Part shown: positions 35,704 to 44,173 of the stretch, piece after piece
Position numbering within the stretch: position 1 is the stretch's first letter
How the letters are laid out: every line of letters starts with the position of its first letter
From: Campylobacterales bacterium
Lineage (GTDB): Bacteria; Campylobacterota; Campylobacteria; Campylobacterales; Sulfurospirillaceae
Length of the DNA stretch: 64,000 nucleotides
Reading direction: 5' to 3'
Assembly (NCBI GenBank): GCA_016930915.1
Contig: JAFGFU010000013.1
Coordinates: forward strand, 124,001-188,000
The notes under the pieces: model-generated
What the model was told of the DNA's origin: nothing
Databases searched by the model: none
The model's input: the letters and a program-made list of their open reading frames with translations, nothing else
Program-made: the position numbers and the translations under genes

Positions 35704-36846
35704 TTAGACCACTTCTAGCAACATAAACGCGGTGGAAAAACGCCCACTCTCAGGGACATAACACAAAATCTTCTCCCCTTTTTGAAGTCTGTTGGAGTGA
35801 AATAACTCCTCAAGCATAATGTAAATGGAAGCCGAACCTGTGTTGCCACAATAGGGTAAATTGGTAAACCACTTCTCATAGGGTATCTCAAGCCCTGCTT
35901 CAACCATCCCCGCATAGAGTTTATCTCTAAAGAAATGTGAGGAGTAGTGTGGTAAAAAATAATCTATCTCTTTCTCCACCAACACTCTTTTGCCTAAGAT
36001 TTTTTTCAAAGGTTTCACTACCGTGTACTCAACGATATTTTCATTCAAAAGTTTAACATCTTGCGCAATGCTTAAAAGCGATTTTTCCATAATTTCCGCT
36101 TGCGTGTAATTACGCCAGCCCACGGGCTTTGCATCTACTATCTCGCATCCGCTGTACATACACGTTGGCATTTGCCCTGCATAGGAGAGCAGTTCTATCC
36201 ACTCTATTTTTAACGAGAGTTTGTCTACGTTAGGCTTGTTTTGGAGCAACATCGCTCCTGCACCATCGGAGAGCATCCAGCGTAAAAAATCTTTCTCAAA
36301 CGCTAAGGTCGGATTGGCTTCTAAAAGCGCCCACTGTTTGGACTCTTCTTCAAAATTTTGCGCCCTAAGTGCTAGAGAGGCTGTCTCTGAACCTGTGGCA
36401 ACACCGCTTTCACACTCCCCACTTTTAATCGCATAATAGACATATTTTAAAGCATTCATCCCGCTTAAACAAATGCCTGACGCACTGAGGGTTTCAATTT
36501 CATTGAGACCAAGCTCTCCTTGCACCATTAAGGTATGGTTGGGCATGAGCTGATCTGGCATGGTTGTCCCACATGAGAGCACTTCCATTGCTTCAAGCCC
36601 AAAGTGTTCGTTTTGAAGTTTTTTAATCGCATTTGCCGTAATTTGCGCATTGGAAAAAAGCGCTTTTTGCGTTCCTTTTTCCAACACATAGTAGCGCTGT
36701 TTAATCCCATTACTGCGTAATACAATTGCTTTTGCTTTGGATTTTTTACCGCCAATGTAGCCTAAATACTCCTCCATCTCATCGTTAGAAACAGGCTCGT
36801 TGGGCATAAAAGTTTGAATATCGTTAATGTAAATTGCGTTGTTCAT
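35704..36846 (-). CDS. darB: Ketosynthase III-like DarB (cyclohexanedione-forming enzyme)
   Basis: 380 residues of a FabH-like fold: active-site Cys126 in SASGICLSG, the His in PHYSSHFF and Asn in GNTGSAS. DarB joins two acyl units, with cyclisation, to a 2,5-dialkylcyclohexane-1,3-dione, which DarA then aromatises to a dialkylresorcinol. Its immediate neighbour is the DarA homologue, with an ATGA overlap, which makes the assignment strong. Confidence 0.88.
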   Translation of the reverse strand: MNNAIYINDIQTFMPNEPVSNDEMEEYLGYIGGKKSKAKAIVLRSNGIKQRYYVLEKGTQKALFSNAQITANAIKKLQNEHFGLEAMEVLSCGTTMPDQLMPNHTLMVQGELGLNEIETLSASGICLSGMNALKYVYYAIKSGECESGVATGSETASLALRAQNFEEESKQWALLEANPTLAFEKDFLRWMLSDGAGAMLLQNKPNVDKLSLKIEWIELLSYAGQMPTCMYSGCEIVDAKPVGWRNYTQAEIMEKSLLSIAQDVKLLNENIVEYTVVKPLKKILGKRVLVEKEIDYFLPHYSSHFFRDKLYAGMVEAGLEIPYEKWFTNLPYCGNTGSASIYIMLEELFHSNRLQKGEKILCYVPESGRFSTAFMLLEVV

Positions 36847-37790
36847 GATGCTAAAAATTCCTTGAGTTTATAGGTATCTGAGCCTGAAGGAAGCTCATAA
36901 AAAGCTTTTTCTTTCTCCACTGCTGTTTTATTTATTTTTCGATAGAGCGTTTGAATAAGCATATTTAAAGGCACAACCGTAATAATCATTGCCACCAAAA
37001 AAAGCGTATACAGCCAAATAAACGCATGGCGTTTCAGCTCCCCTTGTTTGGAAAATGCCCGAATGAGTTTTCCCCAAATCGTAAAACTGCGTGTGCCAAT
37101 CTTTTCACTGCGAATAAGCTTCTCATCCACATTCACCGCTCCTAAGCCCTTGCATAAAGGCTTAAAGCGTTTCTCTTCATCGTTTTGCAACCCTTGATGA
37201 ATCGCACGACCAAAACGAGAAGCACGCTCTATCTCCTCTTCACTAATCCCCGCTTTAGGCAATCCCCAAAACGCCTCTTTTTTACCCGTCAACATCCAGC
37301 GAGGCGTGGTGATAAACGTCGCCAAAGAGCTTCCTTGATCGACCAAAACAATGTTATCTATGAGCTTTGCGCCTATGGCATTTAAAAGCATTTTCACTTT
37401 TTCTTGCGCCATAATCCACATATTGCGACACCCAATAACGGTTATTACAGGGGTATTGGAAAGTTTTTCTTTGGCATAGGCTGATTTTAAAAAAGCGGTG
37501 ATAGGAATAGAGGGAGAGAGAAACCACACCTGATAGGCTAAAATAACCACATCATAAACGTTTTCATCGGCTTCAAAAGGCTCTATTTCACACGGCTCAA
37601 GCGCAACCGCTTCAGGAAAGACCCCCATAAATGTTAAAAAATCCCATGGAAATGGGTAGGCTTTGGTAGGCTTAATGGTACGATGCACTATCTCATAACA
37701 TTCTGCTTCGCTCAAAGGAGCAAGCATGGAGTGAAGCACCTCGTTTAATTGCCCACTTTGTGAATATGAAACGACTAAAATTTTCTTCAC
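36843..37790 (-). CDS. darA: Dialkylresorcinol-forming flavodoxin-like DarA
   Basis: 315 residues. The N-terminus (KKILVVSYSQSGQLNEVL) is the FMN-binding flavodoxin-like start characteristic of the DarA family. Further features are YQVWFLSPSIPITAFL, and a C-terminal membrane helix pair region (FIWLYTLFLVAMIITVVPLNML). DarA oxidises the ring made by DarB to the resorcinol. The overlap with darB indicates a common transcript with the second ACP/ketosynthase set. Confidence 0.88.
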   Translation of the reverse strand: MKKILVVSYSQSGQLNEVLHSMLAPLSEAECYEIVHRTIKPTKAYPFPWDFLTFMGVFPEAVALEPCEIEPFEADENVYDVVILAYQVWFLSPSIPITAFLKSAYAKEKLSNTPVITVIGCRNMWIMAQEKVKMLLNAIGAKLIDNIVLVDQGSSLATFITTPRWMLTGKKEAFWGLPKAGISEEEIERASRFGRAIHQGLQNDEEKRFKPLCKGLGAVNVDEKLIRSEKIGTRSFTIWGKLIRAFSKQGELKRHAFIWLYTLFLVAMIITVVPLNMLIQTLYRKINKTAVEKEKAFYELPSGSDTYKLKEFLAS

Positions 37791-37798
37791 GTTTGTTC

Positions 37799-39112
37799 CT
37801 ATCGTCCTAAAATTTCTTTGCCATGAATACGTTTAGCGTTTATCTCAGAGAGAGAATAAATCACCCGTGAGGGAGTCACTGCCACAATGGGCTTAGCACG
37901 ACTTTGCATTTTCACTCCCGCTAAATTCAAACGGCTGTTGTAGAGTTTAAAACTCCCTACAATATCACTCGCCACAATCGAAAGTGCCGAATTTTCAACC
38001 CGCAAAGGGGCATCTTTGTTTTCAATGACACTGTTCAGTATTTCTACCTCAGCATTAAAGAGACTTAAATTCTCAACGATGGCATTTTCAATGACCACTT
38101 TTTGCGAATCATAAATGACAAGGTTTTTAATGCGACCAGAGTAACGCTGATTGGAGACATGGCGCACTTTAATGGTGTAAGCGTCTTTGCCCATTTTAGG
38201 GGGAGGCGTTGCAACCATTTTACCTTCAAGATGTGCCAAAAGCACAGCATAAAACTCCCTCTCGTGTGAGAGCATCGGCACATGGGCGGCTTCTGGAAGG
38301 ATAGCAAGTGTGGAGTGAGGCATGAGTTTATCCAAAACATAGCCTGTTTGAACAGGTGCAATTTCATCCCTCTTTCCCCAAATAATCGTGGTTTTTTGCA
38401 AAACACTTTGAGGAATGGTATTGAAACTGGTTTGCACCAACGCCACAGCGGCAATGGTAGCAGGCGTTCCTCCCAAAACACTCTCTCTAAGGGTGGGAGA
38501 GTTTAAAACACGCTCCATGTTTTCCATTTTTGCATTGATTTTATCACTCATTCTGTCAATAAAACGATTGAGTTTTTGTGACTGAATCCCTTGAAAAAGC
38601 TCTCCTTGCTCTTCAAAAAAGTGATTGACCTTGCGATGGGTTAAAAAGTTACTGTACGCTAAAGGATGCAAAATTCCCGCCGCATCGACCAACACCAAAC
38701 TCTCCACATCCAAAGGGTACATATGCGTATAATAAAGCGCAATGGCTCCTCCCATCGAATGCCCCACTAAATGAAAAGGACGTTTGAGATAGGTTTGGGT
38801 AAGAAAACGAATCACTTTGGCATAATTTTCAGGCGAATAAAGCTCATTGGATTTACTCGAGTTTCCAAATCCTGGCAAATCAAAACGAACCACATAGTAC
38901 TCTTTTTCCAAAAGGGCAACAGTACCTTCCCAAATGGTAGAAGCCTCATCCCCTAAGCCATGCACTAAGACAACTGCTTTGTTTTTGGGATTGCCTGAAG
39001 TTTGCAGATAGACAGAACTGTTAAACACAGGCTCTGTGACGTAAACACCCTTCAAGGTACTAGCAGATAAAACACTCACAAATATCAAGCACCAAAGAGA
39101 AAAAAGTCGCAT
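37799..39112 (-). CDS. Secreted alpha/beta hydrolase with a beta-helix-like C-terminal tail
   Basis: 437 residues: signal peptide (LFSLWCLIFVSVLSAS), an alpha/beta hydrolase domain (GLGDEASTIWEGT; nucleophile Ser in GHSMGGA; acid and His near PEAAHVPMLSHERE). From about residue 305 a tail with repeating beta-like units (NLVIYDSQKVVIENAIVENL, EILNSVIENKDAPLRVENSA) follows that looks like a right-handed beta helix. The hydrolase could act on the esterified pigment or its precursor, in the periplasm or outer membrane. The tail is unusual. Confidence 0.8.
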   Translation of the reverse strand: MRLFSLWCLIFVSVLSASTLKGVYVTEPVFNSSVYLQTSGNPKNKAVVLVHGLGDEASTIWEGTVALLEKEYYVVRFDLPGFGNSSKSNELYSPENYAKVIRFLTQTYLKRPFHLVGHSMGGAIALYYTHMYPLDVESLVLVDAAGILHPLAYSNFLTHRKVNHFFEEQGELFQGIQSQKLNRFIDRMSDKINAKMENMERVLNSPTLRESVLGGTPATIAAVALVQTSFNTIPQSVLQKTTIIWGKRDEIAPVQTGYVLDKLMPHSTLAILPEAAHVPMLSHEREFYAVLLAHLEGKMVATPPPKMGKDAYTIKVRHVSNQRYSGRIKNLVIYDSQKVVIENAIVENLSLFNAEVEILNSVIENKDAPLRVENSALSIVASDIVGSFKLYNSRLNLAGVKMQSRAKPIVAVTPSRVIYSLSEINAKRIHGKEILGR

Positions 39113-39113
39113 C

Positions 39114-39464
39114 TTACGCCTCTTGAAGAGCTATCATCACCGTACCATCGGCAATTTTTTTATCACCCTCATACGCTTCAAAAAAGAGCTCAGAAGTCAT
39201 GCCAAACACGCCTTTGTGTTCACACTGCATCACTAAAACGTTCTTTGTTGGTTTTACATGTAAAGAAATATCCTTCATCAAAACCAAAAACCCCATGCGA
39301 GGTGTTTCATCCGCACCAAACGCTCCAAAAGATTGCGCAGCAGCTTCTACAATCATAGCAAGTGTAGGAGAAAAGGGAAATTCACAAAGCACCTTGGCTC
39401 TGTTTTCCGTGCATTCTAGTATCTCTTTGGCAAAGCGAATGGGCGCTAAATGAGGGAGATTCAT
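39114..39464 (-). CDS. Hotdog-fold dehydratase (ApeP-like)
   Basis: 116 residues starting MNLPHLAPIRFAKEIL, behind a GGAGG site; the previous gene's stop overlaps it (ATGA). FPFSPTLAMIVEAAAQSFGAF matches the hydrophobic core of ApeP/FabZ-like dehydratases. It is a second dehydratase beside the one at 17258, in the set ACP, ketosynthase, ketosynthase-like, dehydratase. One palindrome (39253) is read as LHVK. Confidence 0.8.
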   Translation of the reverse strand: MNLPHLAPIRFAKEILECTENRAKVLCEFPFSPTLAMIVEAAAQSFGAFGADETPRMGFLVLMKDISLHVKPTKNVLVMQCEHKGVFGMTSELFFEAYEGDKKIADGTVMIALQEA

Positions 39465-40102
39465 AACACAACCTCCACCACACACGCTTTTTTCTCTGCT
39501 TCTTGCGCAAGGAAAAGCATTTCACTTATCGAAGCAGGAATCCCCTTTGTGGCACTTTGTTCCACACGAAGATTGGCTTCCATACTCGTGTGACGCACAA
39601 CCAATGCCACCGCACTCTCCAAATAATCAATACAACGGTTCACCTCAGCAATGCGAGGCATATTGAGGGTTTCAAAACAGACCAAAAGCAACACGTCCCC
39701 ATCAAGCGCTTTGAGTGCTCCTGCTTTTAAAACAGCCCGTGCGGTTTTATCCCCACTTGAGAGTGTCAAAATCTCACTCTGATTGTGTGTCAAAATGGAG
39801 AGATAGGAAACGGCGGTGTTGTACACAGAGTTTTGAAAATCACTCGGGCTCAAAGCAGTTTCTTCTTTGATGGATTCAAGCAACGATGCTGTAACCCCTA
39901 ACTCGCCATACGCACTTCCACACACGATACGACCCTTTTCAAACTCTTCCAAAGAGCCTAAGAGTTCCACTAACAGTTTTGAAGCAGGTGTAAGCCTTCG
40001 TCTTAGCATCATATTGGGTACCAGCTCTTTGATACGAGGTGTGGGCGCACTGCTTTCTCCCAAAAGATAGGCACTGCTTAAAATCTCTAAATTAATCCGC
40101 AT
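39461..40102 (-). CDS. Ketosynthase-like subunit without the active-site Cys (second chain-length factor)
   Basis: 213 residues with a ketosynthase N-terminal-like profile (MRRRLTPASKLLVELLGSL; VCGSAYGELGVTASLLES; FQNSVYNTAVSYLSILT) and no Cys-His-His triad. It parallels the subunit at 29817-30551. ATG 40102 overlaps the ketosynthase stop by 11 bp. It probably pairs with the ketosynthase at 40092-41207. Confidence 0.75.
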   Translation of the reverse strand: MRINLEILSSAYLLGESSAPTPRIKELVPNMMLRRRLTPASKLLVELLGSLEEFEKGRIVCGSAYGELGVTASLLESIKEETALSPSDFQNSVYNTAVSYLSILTHNQSEILTLSSGDKTARAVLKAGALKALDGDVLLLVCFETLNMPRIAEVNRCIDYLESAVALVVRHTSMEANLRVEQSATKGIPASISEMLFLAQEAEKKACVVEVVL

Positions 40103-41207
40103 CGTAAACCCCAAAAAGCAGTGAGGTGTTATTACCACCAAAGGCCAAAGAGTTACTCATCGCATACCGAAAAGCGTGGGCAATAGGTTCAGATACAAAC
40201 GATATAGTTTGATTTTCAGGGTTGGTGAGCTGAGTGTTAGGCGGAATTATTTGCTTTTGAAGCGCCATTGCGCAAATAATCGCTTCCAAAGCCCCCGCCG
40301 CCCCTAACGTATGCCCTGTAATCGACTTGGTGGAACTCACCAAAGGACGATTGCTAAAGAGTGTCGCAATAGCACACGCTTCACTGCTGTCGTTGGCTAA
40401 GGTTCCAGTGCCATGTGCGTTAATATACCCCACAGCATCCAGCGCAACGCCCTCACACGCTAAAGCATTTTGCATCGCAATCATCGCACCTTTTCCATCG
40501 GGACACGGATGTGTCATATGATGCGCATCTGAACTGTATCCAACGCCTTTGACTTGCACACATCCTTTTTGGGGTGCATCTTCAAGAAGCAAAACCGCAA
40601 TCCCCTCAGAAACATTCATCCCCTCACGCTTCAGATCAAACGGACAACATGGCTGTGTGCTCAACACACCCAATGAGTGAAAGCCTAACACAGTCGTGTA
40701 CGAAAGTGTGTCAAATCCTACGACCAATACACGCCGATACACCCCTTTTTTAATCACCTCATACGCATACCCTAGAGCATTGGCACTCGATGTACAGGCG
40801 GTGGAAAAAGAGAGGTCATCTCTAAAATCATAAATGTTTTGCAAGGATGAGGCGATGGAGTGAATGACATGACGTTTAGGATCAACAGCGCTGTACACAT
40901 GGTCACGAAAAAAGAGGTTCTCAGTCGTTTGCATACCTCCTACGGAGGAGCCTACAACCAAAAGCGTGTCATGAAAATCCTCTAAGCCTCTTTGCAGGCG
41001 AACACGTTCACACACCTCATGTAAAAGATTCTCTAACGTCCTATCCAAAGCCATTTTGCCCAATGCAACGGCTTTTTCCTTAACATATCCCTCATAAATT
41101 CCAATACCACTTTGATGCGCACAAATGGCTTCAAATAAAGCTTCACTGCTTAGACCTGCGCAACACGCAGACTCAAATGCCGTAATAAAAACACTATTTT
41201 GATGCAT
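40092..41207 (-). CDS. Beta-ketoacyl-ACP synthase (second set, DAR arm)
   Basis: 371 residues with Cys138 in STACTSSANALG, His in NAHGTGTLANDSSEA and His in SITGHTLGAAGALE. I chose ATG 41207, overlapping the ACP gene by 14 bp; a TTG 12 bp earlier is possible. It forms one operon with the ACP, the Cys-less partner and the dehydratase. It would make the acyl chain that DarB condenses. Confidence 0.9.
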   Translation of the reverse strand: MHQNSVFITAFESACCAGLSSEALFEAICAHQSGIGIYEGYVKEKAVALGKMALDRTLENLLHEVCERVRLQRGLEDFHDTLLVVGSSVGGMQTTENLFFRDHVYSAVDPKRHVIHSIASSLQNIYDFRDDLSFSTACTSSANALGYAYEVIKKGVYRRVLVVGFDTLSYTTVLGFHSLGVLSTQPCCPFDLKREGMNVSEGIAVLLLEDAPQKGCVQVKGVGYSSDAHHMTHPCPDGKGAMIAMQNALACEGVALDAVGYINAHGTGTLANDSSEACAIATLFSNRPLVSSTKSITGHTLGAAGALEAIICAMALQKQIIPPNTQLTNPENQTISFVSEPIAHAFRYAMSNSLAFGGNNTSLLFGVYDAD

Positions 41208-41445
41208 TAATAAAATCAAGCAAACTTTTTACAGTGGCAAAAATAGCCTGATACTCTTTAGAATCGACGATTTTAATACCAAATTCTTTATCAATCGTTA
41301 GCACCAACTCAATTGAATCTACTGAATCCAATCCTAATCCCTCTTCCCCAAACAAAGGCATTTCATCATCAATATCTTCAGGCGTCATATCTTCTAGTTT
41401 TAAGTTACGAATTAAAATTTCTTTGAGTGTTGTTATATCAACCAT
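41194..41445 (-). CDS. Acyl carrier protein (second set, DAR arm)
   Basis: 83 residues with the attachment Ser in LGLDSVDSIELVL. It resembles the ACP at 28388. It is the first gene of the minus-strand operon that runs down to at least DarA/DarB. A GGGCAATGG context precedes ATG 41445; the promoter must lie in 41446-41814. Confidence 0.92.
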   Translation of the reverse strand: MVDITTLKEILIRNLKLEDMTPEDIDDEMPLFGEEGLGLDSVDSIELVLTIDKEFGIKIVDSKEYQAIFATVKSLLDFINASK

Positions 41446-41814
41446 TGCCCGCTAACCTTTACATTCAATTTTGTGTTTAAGTGTACTTTAATATCACTTT
41501 TAATTTTATAAAAAATAAGCATGGCGTAACATTTATATGACATTTTTCTCTCAAAAAACTTTTACATGTAAAACCACTTTCAAACCTTAATATTGTTTTA
41601 ATATAATTCCACTATAATGCCCTTAATTTCAGAACTTCATTAAAAAAGAACTTCACCTAAAACCTACCAGATTTGAGATGCCCTCAGTGAGTATGTAGGT
41701 TTTTGCATACGATATTGACGGGTTCATTCCCCATTAAAATTTTTATGTACATGAGTTTTGTGCTTGATGCACCTTAGTTTTGTTTTGAAAAAATTTATAA
41801 TAATGGAATAAAAC
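41446..41814. promoter_or_regulatory. Divergent intergenic region with a structured leader before the helicase gene
   Basis: 369 bases without a gene between the ACP (minus) and the DEAD-box helicase (plus). It has a TTTACATGTAAA palindrome (41561) and a 9-bp stem AAAACCTAC / GTAGGTTTT (41659-41667 with 41695-41703) enclosing a smaller CTCAGTGAG hairpin. The stem lies about 110 bp before the helicase ATG, so it could belong to a long 5' leader, as is known for other cold-shock helicases. TATAAT-like AT stretches occur near 41598. Confidence 0.45.
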
Positions 41815-43566
41815 ATGCAAACATTTGAATCCTTTGGTCTCCACCAAGATATTCTCAAAGCCGTCACAGAGGCAGGCTTTACAGAGCCAAGCCCCGTACA
41901 AGCAGAGGCAATCCCTCTCGTTCTTCAAGGACACGACATCGTCGCACAAGCTCAAACAGGTACAGGAAAAACCGCTGCATTTGGTCTTCCAACCATGAGT
42001 ATGATTGACGCAAGTCAAAACAGAGTCCAACTTTTAGTTATAACACCTACTCGCGAACTAGCCACACAAGTCAGCGATGAGCTTTACTCATTAGGACGTT
42101 TTTGTGGTATTAAAACCGTGACCATTTATGGTGGTAGTTCTTACAGCCGTCAAATTGGTCTTATCGAAAAAGGGGCAAGCGTTATTGTCGCAACCCCTGG
42201 TCGTATGTTAGACCTACTTAAAAACGGCAGACTCCCAGGTTTTGCACCTAAAATGGTTGTCTTAGATGAAGCGGATGAGATGCTGGACATGGGCTTTTTA
42301 GAGGATATTGAAGAGATTTTTACGTACCTTCCAAAAGAGCGTCAAACGCTTCTTTTCTCAGCAACAATGCCTGAGCCTATTAAACGTCTTGCGAGTAAAA
42401 TTTTACACGAACCAAAATTTGTCAGCATCACACCAAAAGATCATACCACCAACGAAGATATTGAGCAACTCTACTATGTGATTAATGAGTATGAGAGAGA
42501 CGATGCGATGATTCGTCTTTTGGATGCTTTAGAGCCTGAGAAATCCATCGTATTTTGCCGTACCAAAAAAGAGGTCGATAGACTCTCCACACAACTGATG
42601 GCAGTAGGGTATGCCGCAAAAGGACTTCATGGGGATATGGAGCAAAACCAACGTGAGAGCGTCATTAAAGCATTTCGTAGTTCACAAATCGAAATCCTTG
42701 TAGCAACCGATGTAGCAGCACGTGGTCTTAACGTTGCGGACATCAGCCACGTTTTCAACTACCATATGCCATTTGATCCAGAGAGTTATGTACATAGAAT
42801 TGGACGAACAGGACGTGCGGGTAAAAAAGGTACAGCGATTACGCTTGTAACACCTATTGAGTTTCACTCAATGCAGAGAATTGGTAAAAAAGTTGGCTCA
42901 AAAATGGAGCACAGAATTGTGCCAAGTTTACGAGACGTTAAAGAGAATAAGCTCGTTAAAATTGCTGATGATATTAAAAATGCTGATGTTAACGAGAGCG
43001 CAAGCAAACTCTTAACCCTTTTAGAAGAAGAGATGGATATGTCACAAATCGCACTTAAACTTCTCTCTAACCTTTTAAAAGAGAACAATCCAGTCGGTCC
43101 AGATAAGATTGGTTTAGATAAAAAAACCTTAGAAAATGTGGTTAAAAACATTGAAGAGCGTGAAAACAGCCGTGGCGGACGTAGCGGTTATAGAGGAAAC
43201 TCAGGTGGTAGAAGCAGTGGCGGTTATAGAGGAAGCTCTAGTGGAAGCCGTGATGGCGGTAGCTACAGAGGAACGTCAAGTGGTTCACGTGATGGTGGCG
43301 GATACAAAGGCTCTAACCCTAGAGATGCTGGAAGCAGAGACTCACGTCCTCCACGAGGTGACAGCGCACCACGTGGTGAGAGCCGTAACCCATTTGCCAA
43401 AGAGGGTGGATCAACAGGTTCACGTGATGGTGGCGGATACAAAGGTACTCGTGATGGTGATAGCAGACCACCACGTGCTCCAAGAGCTGATAGACCAAGC
43501 GCACCCCGTAGCGATGCAGGTCGTGCTCCAAAAGCCGCTCCTCGTAACGCTTACAAAAAAGATTAA
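41815..43566 (+). CDS. DEAD-box RNA helicase with a long RGG/SR-rich tail
   Basis: 583 residues. All helicase motifs are present: Q-motif region, AQTGTGKT, PTRELA, VLDEADEMLD, SAT, HRIGRTGRAG. From about residue 445 the tail is low-complexity Gly-Arg-Ser-Asp (repeats of GSRDGGGYKG, RPPR) that probably binds RNA. DeaD/CsdA/RhlE-type proteins unwind RNA during ribosome assembly and cold growth. It overlaps the convergent MerP-like gene by 4 bp. An alternative-frame ORF over the tail is a shadow. Confidence 0.93.
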   Translation: MQTFESFGLHQDILKAVTEAGFTEPSPVQAEAIPLVLQGHDIVAQAQTGTGKTAAFGLPTMSMIDASQNRVQLLVITPTRELATQVSDELYSLGRFCGIKTVTIYGGSSYSRQIGLIEKGASVIVATPGRMLDLLKNGRLPGFAPKMVVLDEADEMLDMGFLEDIEEIFTYLPKERQTLLFSATMPEPIKRLASKILHEPKFVSITPKDHTTNEDIEQLYYVINEYERDDAMIRLLDALEPEKSIVFCRTKKEVDRLSTQLMAVGYAAKGLHGDMEQNQRESVIKAFRSSQIEILVATDVAARGLNVADISHVFNYHMPFDPESYVHRIGRTGRAGKKGTAITLVTPIEFHSMQRIGKKVGSKMEHRIVPSLRDVKENKLVKIADDIKNADVNESASKLLTLLEEEMDMSQIALKLLSNLLKENNPVGPDKIGLDKKTLENVVKNIEERENSRGGRSGYRGNSGGRSSGGYRGSSSGSRDGGSYRGTSSGSRDGGGYKGSNPRDAGSRDSRPPRGDSAPRGESRNPFAKEGGSTGSRDGGGYKGTRDGDSRPPRAPRADRPSAPRSDAGRAPKAAPRNAYKKD

Positions 43567-43844
43567 TTTTTCGCTTTCATTGAGGTGCGTGATTCTATCA
43601 CGCCCTCATACCCCGTCGTTTTGACCGCATCCAAATAGACTTTATCTTCAATTCCCTCTTTAGCAACAATCACTGCTTTTTTACTCTGAAGCGTGACTTT
43701 AAGGCTCTCAACACCCTCTACTTTTTTAAGTGCTTTTTTCACCGCTGTGGTGCATAAAGGGCAGTGCATCCCTGAAACCAAAATCACCACCTCCTCTTGT
43801 GCGTATAACACGCTTGCCATTAAAAGCATGAAAATATACCTCAT
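43563..43844 (-). CDS. Periplasmic heavy-metal-associated (MerP-like) protein
   Basis: 93 residues: signal peptide (YIFMLLMASVLYAQ) and an HMA domain with the metal site GMHCPLC. It ends SRTSMKAKN. It is co-translated with the MerT-like gene upstream (ATGA overlap). MerP binds mercury or another soft metal and hands it to MerT. No reductase or regulator is present in the window. Confidence 0.85.
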   Translation of the reverse strand: MRYIFMLLMASVLYAQEEVVILVSGMHCPLCTTAVKKALKKVEGVESLKVTLQSKKAVIVAKEGIEDKVYLDAVKTTGYEGVIESRTSMKAKN

Positions 43845-44173
43845 TCATTCCCTTCTAAAAAAAACTGAGCAAACTCAGGATAGATCAAAATCACTAAAAT
43901 AACCCCTAAAACCATGGCGTACATCCACGCATAAAGCTTACGTTTTTGAAGATTACATGTAAAGCATTGTGCCGTGTAACTTCGCCATGAAAACCATAAA
44001 ATCAGTAAAGAAAACAGAGAAAGCGGAATACGAAAGGGGCTGAGCGACTCAGCAAAACTCAAAAATCCAAACGAAATGCCAAAGAGCAAAAAGAGCAGAG
44101 GCGGCAAGCAACATGTCGTTGCTAAAACCGCCGTAAAAAGCGCTGTAAGGATGCTCAGCATCTCTTTTTTCAT
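43841..44173 (-). CDS. MerT-like membrane transporter
   Basis: 110 residues with three hydrophobic segments: the first carries the metal-binding Cys pair (LATTCCLPPLLFLLFG) and a later loop carries CFTCN. This matches MerT. It sits directly after the Tat-exported transglutaminase gene (stop to start without a gap). Metal specificity cannot be read from the sequence. Confidence 0.82.
   Translation of the reverse strand: MKKEMLSILTALFTAVLATTCCLPPLLFLLFGISFGFLSFAESLSPFRIPLSLFSLLILWFSWRSYTAQCFTCNLQKRKLYAWMYAMVLGVILVILIYPEFAQFFLEGNE

Noticed and set aside
43136-43624. Long plus-strand ORF overlapping the helicase tail in another frame
   Set aside because: It is the alternative reading of low-complexity Gly-Arg-Ser codons; the protein has Val/Ala/His-rich nonsense composition and no ribosome site.
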